From NCBI RefSeq assembly GCF_009755225.1, contig NZ_WQKZ01000002.1:372001-436000 (forward strand): a stretch of DNA of 64,000 bases, written 5' to 3'. This document shows positions 8,486 through 14,697 of this stretch, piece after piece; the stretch's first letter is position 1, and each line of letters begins with the position of its first letter. Source of the stretch: Hymenobacter ginkgonis (GTDB lineage: Bacteria; Bacteroidota; Bacteroidia; Cytophagales; Hymenobacteraceae). The notes beneath the pieces were generated by a model that was given only the letters and a program-made list of their open reading frames with translations, did not search any database and was not told where the DNA came from. A program made the position numbers and the translations under genes.

Positions 8486-9655
8486 GTGAGTCAGAATCAT
8501 TATGAGATACTTGGTGTAGCGTCGTCGGCCCCCGCCGCCGACATCAAGCAGGCGTACCGGCGCTTGGCAACTCAGTTGCACCCCGATAAGCACGGCGGCG
8601 ACCCGCACTACGAGGAGCGGTTTAAAGCCGTGGCGGTGGCCTATCAGGTTCTGGCCGACCCCGACCGCCGTGCGCAGTACGACTACAAGCTTCAGCAAGC
8701 GGCCCGCCAGGCCGAGGAGCAGCGCCGGGCAGCCACCCAAGGCTCCAGCGGGCCGTCGGTGTACGGCATGCACGTGCCGCCCGTGGCCACGCCGCCCCTG
8801 CGCACCCGGCCGCCGGCCGGGGCCCGCGAGCGGCACTACCAGCAACGAGTACCGCGCCAACGGGTGCGCTTCAACCGCCAGGATTTTTGGTTGGTGGCAG
8901 TCATCGTAGGGCTGATTTTTTTGTTCGGCATTTCGGCTAAAATCGTGATGGACCGCGTGGCTGCTAGCTCTAACTACGACGATGCGCGCCGGGCCTTTGC
9001 CCAGGGCCAGTGGCAGGCGGCGTACAGCTACCTCGACCAAGCCCTGAGCTTCCGCGAAGACTTTGCCCCTGCCCTACGCCTGCGCGGCCAATTGGCCCAG
9101 GATATCAACCACGACTACCCCGCTGCCCGCGCCGACTACGAGGCCGCTCTGCTTGCTACGGGTGGCGACCCCCTATCCCCCCTCGACGCGGCGCGGGTGC
9201 TCTTTCGGTTGGGGCGCTGCCAGGTAGCCCTGCACCAGCCTGCCGCCGCCGAGCTTAGCTACTGCCGCGCCCTGGCCCTCGATACCGCCTTGGCTGAAGC
9301 CTACTTGGCCCGCGGCGAAAACCGCCTACTCGACCTGCACCGCTTGCGCCCCGCCCTGGCCGACCTGCGCCGTGGCCACCAGCAGTACGAGCGCGCCGGC
9401 CGGCCCGTGCCCCTACCCTACCTCCAGGCCGAAGGCGCAGCCCTCACCCACCTCGCTCGCTTCGACCAAGCCCGCGCTACTTACCTGCTGGCCCTCGAAA
9501 CCCAGCCCGAAGATGGCCGCACGCTGTTTTTGCTGGGGCGGCTGGCGCAGCAGATGGGCGACTCAGCCAGCGGCTGCGAATTTTATCGGCGTGGCGCGGC
9601 GGCGGGGTATTCCTACGCAGTGGCAGCAGCCGAGAAATGTCGGCAGAAAAATTAA
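8486..9655 (+). CDS. J-domain membrane protein with TPR-like C-terminus
   Basis: 389 residues from a GTG. Residues 1-70 are a J-domain with HPD at 32-34, the motif that stimulates Hsp70 ATPase. A charged linker leads to one membrane segment (about 134-155), then tandem TPR-like helices to the end (ARRAFAQGQWQAAYSYLDQA, FRLGRCQVALHQPAAAELSY, and a Sel1-like SGCEFYRRGAAAGYSYAV). It probably recruits DnaK to membrane-proximal clients through the TPR part. The glycine/phenylalanine and zinc-finger regions of true DnaJ are missing, so this is a type III J-protein. Upstream lies TTAAAATTTTAT, AT-rich as in Bacteroidota starts. Confidence 0.88.
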   Translation: MSQNHYEILGVASSAPAADIKQAYRRLATQLHPDKHGGDPHYEERFKAVAVAYQVLADPDRRAQYDYKLQQAARQAEEQRRAATQGSSGPSVYGMHVPPVATPPLRTRPPAGARERHYQQRVPRQRVRFNRQDFWLVAVIVGLIFLFGISAKIVMDRVAASSNYDDARRAFAQGQWQAAYSYLDQALSFREDFAPALRLRGQLAQDINHDYPAARADYEAALLATGGDPLSPLDAARVLFRLGRCQVALHQPAAAELSYCRALALDTALAEAYLARGENRLLDLHRLRPALADLRRGHQQYERAGRPVPLPYLQAEGAALTHLARFDQARATYLLALETQPEDGRTLFLLGRLAQQMGDSASGCEFYRRGAAAGYSYAVAAAEKCRQKN

Positions 9656-9699
9656 ACTTTACCTATATATCGTCCAGCGTTTATAGACAGCGCTTTATC

Positions 9700-9707
9700 T
9701 ACCTTTG
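9700..9707 (+). promoter_or_regulatory. TAnnTTTG -7 element of lipocalin-like lipoprotein
   Basis: TACCTTTG, 27 bases before the ATG at 9735; it also argues against the GTG/ATG-like starts further upstream. Confidence 0.6.
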
Positions 9708-9734
9708 CGCGGTTTACTTACCTTTTATTTCTGC

Positions 9735-10184
9735 ATGAGAAAGCTTTCCTTATTTCTACTAGTTGCCGTTAGCCTAGGGGCTTGCAAAAAAGATAGCGAT
9801 TCCGCCGCGCCTACCCCCTCGCGCACCGATTTGCTGACGGCCAAGAACTGGCGCCTCACCACGGCTACCATCAGCGTTTCTGGCTTCCCCTTACCGGGGG
9901 CCATCGCGGCGTGCAGCCTGGATGACTTCCTAAAATTTGGCACAGACAAAGTGCTCACCCACGATGAGGGCGCCACCAAGTGTGACCCCACCGACCCTCA
10001 AACCGATAAGGGCACCTGGGATATGCCCAGCGAGGCAAAGCTGACGCTAGCGCTGCCCAACTCGGATTTGCCGGGTGGCACCTTCGACATTAAAGAGCTG
10101 ACGGCTACTACTATGCACCTCACCTTGACGGACACCTCTGGCGGCATTCCGGCCACCGTTGATATTACGCTGACTGCTTTCTAA
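9735..10184 (+). CDS. lipocalin-like lipoprotein
   Basis: 149 residues with a signal peptide and lipobox VSLGAC (Cys17), so it is a lipoprotein. The mature part opens with DLLTAKNWRLTTATISVSG and ends with a string of beta-strand-like segments (FDIKELTATTMHLTLTDT), the pattern of the lipocalin-like domain found in many small Bacteroidota lipoproteins. Ligand unknown. An upstream in-frame start at 9705 would overlap the transcription start implied by the TACCTTTG at 9700-9707. Confidence 0.75.
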   Translation: MRKLSLFLLVAVSLGACKKDSDSAAPTPSRTDLLTAKNWRLTTATISVSGFPLPGAIAACSLDDFLKFGTDKVLTHDEGATKCDPTDPQTDKGTWDMPSEAKLTLALPNSDLPGGTFDIKELTATTMHLTLTDTSGGIPATVDITLTAF

Positions 10185-10209
10185 GCTGCGCGGCGTCGCC
10201 TGCCAAACT

Positions 10210-10252
10210 AACCCAGCCCCGAATAGCTATGCTATTTGAGGCTGGGTTTTTA
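10210..10252 (+). terminator. terminator overlapping the end of ypdA
   Basis: AACCCAGCC ... GGCTGGGTT followed by T-run. The right arm lies inside the last codons of the convergent ypdA gene. Confidence 0.75.
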
Positions 10253-11219
10253 GCGCCAGCGCGGCCGCAATAAGCTGGGCGTGGTGGCGGCCATTTTCGA
10301 TAAACCAGCGGCTGGTGGCCAGCCCGCCGCACACCGTACCGGCCACGTACACGCCGGGGCGCGCCGTTTCGTGGGTAGTAGTGTCGAAGATGGGGGGCTT
10401 AGCCGCGTCGTTTTCGTCGAGGGGTAGGGCCAGCGCGTCGATGAGCAGCGAATAATCGGGCTGGTAGCCGGTGAGGGCGTATACGTAGTCCGCTGCAAGG
10501 ATGCGCGGGCCTTCGGGCGTGGTTACGGCCACGGTATGGTGCGTAATGGCGTCGATGGAGGTGTTAAAATACGCCGTGATGCGGCCCTCGGCAATGCGGT
10601 TGATGAGGTCGGGGCGAATCCAGTATTTCACGGTATCGGCTACGGCGGGGCCACGCACAACGAGCGTCACGCGGGCACCGGCGCGGGTGAGGGCCAGGGC
10701 CGCTTTAGCCGACGAATTTTTGGCCCCTACCACTACTACATCTTGGTTGGCGTGGGCGTAGGGCTCTTTATAATAGTGGTTTACGTGGGGCAGGTCTTCG
10801 CCCGGAATACCCATTTTGTTGGGCACGTCGAAGAAGCCCGTGGCTACCACCACGGTGCGAGCCGCGATTTCGCCCTTGGTAGTTTCGACCACAAAATCGC
10901 CCACCTGGCCGCGCAGGCCAATCACTTTTTCGTAAAGGCGCAGGTTGAGCTTTTCGGTGGCAGCCACGCGCTGGTAATAGTCGAGGGCATCTTCGCGGTG
11001 AGGTTTATAAGACGCCATTGGGAAGGGGTAGCCGCCAATTTCGAGCAGCTCGGGCGTCGAAAAAAACTCCATTTGGGTGGGGTAGCCCACAATAGAATTT
11101 ACCAAAGCGCCCTTGTCAACCACGGCCACGGTGAGGCCTTGGCGCTGAATTTCGAGGGCGCAAGCCAGCCCCACGGGGCCAGCCCCAATCACGACAGCAT
11201 CTACTTTATTTTCAGACAT
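10227..11219 (-). CDS. ypdA: YpdA-family putative bacillithiol disulfide reductase
   Basis: 330 residues from the ATG at 11219. FAD site VVIGAGPVGLACALE (residues 9-23), NADPH site VVVVGAKNSSAKAALAL (about 165) and ALTGYQPDYSLL near the end match the thioredoxin-reductase-like YpdA family, which lacks a CxxC redox pair. YpdA reduces oxidised bacillithiol with NADPH. In S. aureus YpdA a cysteine in the first motif (GGGPCG, Cys14) is reported as important; here that position is Val16. ytxJ and bshC in the same window support a bacillithiol role. The open frame extends 82 codons upstream into low-complexity sequence, which I exclude. Confidence 0.82.
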   Translation of the reverse strand: MSENKVDAVVIGAGPVGLACALEIQRQGLTVAVVDKGALVNSIVGYPTQMEFFSTPELLEIGGYPFPMASYKPHREDALDYYQRVAATEKLNLRLYEKVIGLRGQVGDFVVETTKGEIAARTVVVATGFFDVPNKMGIPGEDLPHVNHYYKEPYAHANQDVVVVGAKNSSAKAALALTRAGARVTLVVRGPAVADTVKYWIRPDLINRIAEGRITAYFNTSIDAITHHTVAVTTPEGPRILAADYVYALTGYQPDYSLLIDALALPLDENDAAKPPIFDTTTHETARPGVYVAGTVCGGLATSRWFIENGRHHAQLIAAALALKTQPQIA

Positions 11220-11436
11220 AAACAACAAACCTGGAGGAACGCGACCTAGCGCGTGGTGGTGGGGGTAGGCGAAGGGCCGGCCGCCAGTGGCGCCCGGCAA
11301 GGGGGGTAGGGCAGCTGCAAGGCAGGCAAGTTTGGCCCCGCAGGGCGAACTTTGTCTTACGCGCTCCCCCTTACGACAATCGGACGGGCGGCGCGGTTTC
11401 GCCGGCGGCGCTAAAGTTGGCGCGCCGGCCCAGTTT

Positions 11437-12348
11437 ATGCGCCACTGTGATTTGTGCGGAGCCACCCGCTTCGAGCCCCTGCCCTTCTACTATGTCTTTG
11501 ACGGCCAGCGCCTGCAAGGTACGCGCTGCCTTCAGTGCGACCTGGCTTTTCTGGACCCGCAGCCTACCCCGGCGCAGCTCGAAAAGCTGTATGGCAAGGA
11601 GTATTTTACGGACCGCCCCAACTACGACCGCACCGAGAAGGACAAAGCCTTTATCGAGGAAGGCAAAACGGTGGACCTGACGCAGGTGCGGCCCGACAAA
11701 TTCACGACCTACATGCAGCAGCACTACCCCGGCCGCCGCTTTCGGTACCTAGAGGTAGGCTGCGGCCCCGGCTACACCCTCAAAAGCCTGCAAAGCCTGG
11801 GCTGGGAAACGCACGGCCTCGAAATCAGTGAGCACGCCGCCGACTATGCTCGCCGCGAGCTGGGCCTGCCCGTAGTGACCGGCAACATTGAAACCACCGA
11901 GGATTTTCAGGAAAACCAGTTTGACCTTTCTTACCTCGGCGACGTGCTCGAACACCTGCTGTCGCCGGCGGCGGCCATCCGCAAGTTTGGCCGCATCCTG
12001 AGCCCCGGCGGGCTGCTGGTGCTGGCGCTGCCCAGCGTCACCAACCTGCCGAGTATGCGCCTGGGCTTTGCGGCCTACAAGCTGCTGGGCCGCCAGCGCC
12101 GCATGGATATTCCGCCCTACCACCTCTACGAGTTCACGCCGAATACCATTCGCAAGATGCTGGAGAAGAACGGCTTTTCGGTCGTCGATTTGCAAAACCC
12201 AGTAAAGGCGCCGGCGCATATCCGCCTGGGCGGCAATGTGGTAGAGCAGGCGGCTAAGCTTGGCACGCAGTACCCCACGTACTGGCTCAACCAGCTAACG
12301 GGCCGCTTTGGCGACCGCATGTTTGTGGTGGCCAAGAACGAGAAGTAG
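11437..12348 (+). CDS. class I SAM-dependent methyltransferase with N-terminal zinc ribbon
   Basis: 303 residues from the ATG at 11437. The first residues (MRHCDLCGATRFEPL ... GTRCLQCDLAF) hold two CxxC pairs, a likely zinc ribbon. SAM motif I is YLEVGCGPGYTLKSLQ (about 105-120), with LGDVLEHL and LSPGGLLVLALPS as motifs II-III, and a C-terminal extension (PPYHLYEFTPNTIRKMLEKN). This layout is common in methyltransferases acting on sugars or small polymers of the cell surface, but the substrate is not shown by context. The frame is open 50 codons upstream; that part is low-complexity and was left out. Confidence 0.85.
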   Translation: MRHCDLCGATRFEPLPFYYVFDGQRLQGTRCLQCDLAFLDPQPTPAQLEKLYGKEYFTDRPNYDRTEKDKAFIEEGKTVDLTQVRPDKFTTYMQQHYPGRRFRYLEVGCGPGYTLKSLQSLGWETHGLEISEHAADYARRELGLPVVTGNIETTEDFQENQFDLSYLGDVLEHLLSPAAAIRKFGRILSPGGLLVLALPSVTNLPSMRLGFAAYKLLGRQRRMDIPPYHLYEFTPNTIRKMLEKNGFSVVDLQNPVKAPAHIRLGGNVVEQAAKLGTQYPTYWLNQLTGRFGDRMFVVAKNEK

Positions 12349-12367
12349 CGTGGAGCGGGGCTGCGGG

Positions 12368-12784
12368 TTACTTAGCGCGCTTCGAGTTGAAGACGCCGGT
12401 GCTCCACAGCGCCAGCCCAATAAGTACCGGCTGGAAGAACAATCGCACGTAGCGCTTGCGCTCGGTATCGAGGCTCAAGGCCGGGAGGCTGTCGAGGTAT
12501 TGGTGGATGTTGCCAGGGAAAACGGCCAGGTAGAACGCAGCTAGCCCTACCCCCATCGGGACTTTGTAGCGCTTGTTAAACAACATCAGCAAGCCAAGGC
12601 CAATCTCTACCACCCCCGATTCGAGCACCACGGTGTCTTTGTCCTGCGGCACCCAATCGGGCACCTGGGCCTGAAACGGCTTGCGCACAAAAGTGAGGTG
12701 CCCCACGCCGGCCCCCACCATAAAAGTGCCGAGTACATAGCGCGCTACATCTTGCGCGGTGGTCGTGTTAGTCTTTTCTGACAT
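12368..12784 (-). CDS. DoxX-like integral membrane protein
   Basis: 138 residues with four hydrophobic segments (about 12-30, 52-68, 74-90, 112-130) and the DoxX-like pattern YVLGTFMVGAGVGHL and LESGVVEIGLGLLML. DoxX proteins are small membrane proteins, sometimes linked to oxidative stress or quinone chemistry; no partner here identifies the function. Convergent with the methyltransferase (19 bases apart) and 73 bases downstream of the Gre-like gene, possibly cotranscribed with it. Confidence 0.75.
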   Translation of the reverse strand: MSEKTNTTTAQDVARYVLGTFMVGAGVGHLTFVRKPFQAQVPDWVPQDKDTVVLESGVVEIGLGLLMLFNKRYKVPMGVGLAAFYLAVFPGNIHQYLDSLPALSLDTERKRYVRLFFQPVLIGLALWSTGVFNSKRAK

Positions 12785-12857
12785 AGCAGGAACAAGAGAA
12801 AAGGATGCTTTTTCCGTGCCCTGTCATACGGCCTGCCTGGCCAATAGGGTGCACCAC

Positions 12858-13313
12858 TCAGCTCACGGCTACCACCTGCACGGGTTTGCCATTGAAGACG
12901 ACTGTTTCGCCAGCTCGCTTGCCGCTAAGGGCCGCCGCCACCGGCGCACCCGGCGACACAGCCAGAAACTCTTGGCCCTCAGCCGAGGTAAGCTTGCCGG
13001 CACCGATGCTGATGTAAAACAAACCCAGGCTAGTAGCGGCCAGCGCGCCGGGGCGCACGGTGTCGCTCGGCAGCTCGGGGTTAAGCTTTTGCATGTCGGC
13101 CAGCAGCTTTTGGGCCTCGTGGAGCTGTGCCGCGTGGCGGTCGCGCTCTTGCTGGGCCATGGCGCGGCTGGTTTCATACTTGTCGCCGGCGCTACTCTTG
13201 GTTTCGGAATTGGACGACTCTTGGGCGGCGGCCATGCCAGCGCGAGCGGCGTCGAGGCGCAGCTGCACGTAGGCTAGGCAGGCGGCGTGAAGAGCAATTT
13301 TGGGAGAAGGCAT
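12858..13313 (-). CDS. GreA/GreB-like C-terminal-domain protein
   Basis: 151 residues. The C-terminal part (GLFYISIGAGKLTSAEGQEF, SPGAPVAAALSGKRAGETVV) matches the FKBP-like C-terminal domain of Gre transcript-cleavage factors; the N-terminal half (residues 15-80, ETKSSAGDKYETSRAMAQQE, HAAQLHEAQKLLADM) is helical and could form the coiled coil. Proteins of this type in Bacteroidota often carry an incorrect 3-oxoacyl-ACP synthase label. It may act at the secondary channel of RNA polymerase, but the acidic tip expected of an active cleavage factor is not evident, so a regulatory or anti-Gre role is possible (inference). Confidence 0.65.
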   Translation of the reverse strand: MPSPKIALHAACLAYVQLRLDAARAGMAAAQESSNSETKSSAGDKYETSRAMAQQERDRHAAQLHEAQKLLADMQKLNPELPSDTVRPGALAATSLGLFYISIGAGKLTSAEGQEFLAVSPGAPVAAALSGKRAGETVVFNGKPVQVVAVS

Positions 13314-13384
13314 GAAAAGTAACTGGGGCCGATAAAGGCAAAAAAGGCACGAATCCCTTCGACTAAAATTAGGTATTTATCTGA

Positions 13385-13402
13385 GTAACAATTCAGTGTT
13401 AC
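13385..13402. promoter_or_regulatory. candidate operator before glycosyltransferase
   Basis: GTAACA-ATTCAG-TGTTAC is a 6-6-6 perfect palindrome 64 bases before the start at 13466. A second inverted pair, AGAACAG (13425-13431) and CTGTTCT (13455-13461), ends just before the ATG. Confidence 0.35.
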
Positions 13403-13465
13403 CACTGATGCGGCAAATACCGGTAGAACAGAGCTTTGCTATCAGCCCACTATTCTGTTCTGCCT

Positions 13466-14629
13466 ATGAAAACGACCGAGCGCAAGAAAATTGCCTACTT
13501 CAGCATCAATGACCCATTGGATAAACGCTCGTGGTCGGGTATAACTTACTATCTGGGGCAAACGCTGCAAAAAAACATTGGCAGCGTAGATTTTTTGGGA
13601 CCAGTGCCAATCCCTTGGGTGCTGGACAAAGCCTTGCGCGGCATGGCCAAATTTACTCGCCTTGTTTTTAAGACCGAGTACATCCCCAAATACAGCTTGT
13701 TAAAAAATATTTACGCCTCCCTGTATTTGCAATGGAAGATGGCGGGGCGGCACTACGACTTCTTGTTGGCACCCGCGGCGGCCTCTGAGCTAGCCTACTG
13801 CGGCACGAAGCTGCCCATTATTTATTTTGGCGATGCCACTTACAAGCTTTACTCTTCCGCCTACAAAAAAGAATTTCATAACCTGAATTCTTTCTCGAAA
13901 TGGGAAGGCAACTTCCTGGAGAAAAGAGCCTTGCGCAAAAGCTCCCTGGTTGTTTTTACGTCGCAGTGGGCCCGCCAGTCGGCTATCAGCGATTATGGCG
14001 TACAGGCCAACAAAATTGAAATCATGCAGTTTGGGGCCAACATCGACGCGGTTCCACCCCCCCACCTTATTTTTAGAAAGCAGGAGAACAGCCTACTTAC
14101 CTTGTTTTTCTTGTCGGTCGATTGGGAGCGCAAAGGGGGCGACATCGCCTTCGACACCTTGCAATGCTTACTCAACCAAGGAATTGCAGCAAAACTGATT
14201 GTGTGTGGTTGTATTCCGCCGCCCGAATTTGCCCACCCCAACCTAGTAGTAATTCCGTTCTTGAATAAGAACAATGCCGCCGACTTCGAAGCCTTCGTTG
14301 ACCTGTTCGCTTCCGTCCATTTCTTACTTTTGCCCACCCGGGCCGATTGTACTCCCGTTGTCAATTCCGAGGCCAATGCGTACGGCGTACCCGTTATCAC
14401 AACGGATGTGGGAGGGGTAGCAGACACAGTTATTGATGGCGTAAATGGCTACTGCCTGCCGCTTGAAGCTGATGGCCAAGAATATGCCGCGCTAATTGCC
14501 AAACTATACGCAGATAAAGATGCGTATCAGCAGCTCGTTATTTCTAGCCGCGCCAAATTTGAGGAAGAATTGAACTGGGATAAATGGGCCGAGAATTTCG
14601 AAAAAATTCTCGCCGAGCATCAACTATAA
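13466..14629 (+). CDS. GT4-type glycosyltransferase
   Basis: 387 residues. The C-terminal half has the GT-B nucleotide-sugar binding pattern: FFLSVDWERKGGDIAFDTL (about 205-225) and PTRADCTPVVNSEANAYGVP with the following TTDVGGVADTV, where EANAYGVP replaces the classical EAxxxGxP. It transfers a sugar to an unknown acceptor, probably for surface polysaccharide or a glycoconjugate. No other glycan gene adjoins it, and its codon use is plainly AT-richer than polA or the methyltransferase next door, so recent acquisition is possible. The start at 13466 (MKTTERKKIAYFSIND) gives a normal GT-B N-terminus. Confidence 0.85.
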   Translation: MKTTERKKIAYFSINDPLDKRSWSGITYYLGQTLQKNIGSVDFLGPVPIPWVLDKALRGMAKFTRLVFKTEYIPKYSLLKNIYASLYLQWKMAGRHYDFLLAPAAASELAYCGTKLPIIYFGDATYKLYSSAYKKEFHNLNSFSKWEGNFLEKRALRKSSLVVFTSQWARQSAISDYGVQANKIEIMQFGANIDAVPPPHLIFRKQENSLLTLFFLSVDWERKGGDIAFDTLQCLLNQGIAAKLIVCGCIPPPEFAHPNLVVIPFLNKNNAADFEAFVDLFASVHFLLLPTRADCTPVVNSEANAYGVPVITTDVGGVADTVIDGVNGYCLPLEADGQEYAALIAKLYADKDAYQQLVISSRAKFEEELNWDKWAENFEKILAEHQL

Positions 14630-14647
14630 CGCCTACCCCCCGCTACC

Positions 14648-14697
14648 ATGGGCACCCACCAGCGCTAATGCGGCGGCTGGTGGGTGCCCATTTTTTG
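14648..14697 (+). terminator. strong terminator after glycosyltransferase
   Basis: ATGGGCACCCACCAGC / GCTGGTGGGTGCCCAT is a perfect 16-bp stem followed by a T-run, in the gap to convergent polA. Confidence 0.9.

Noticed and set aside
10536..11249. 237-residue plus-strand frame opposite ypdA
   Set aside because: Shadow frame; the minus-strand product has FAD and NADPH motifs.
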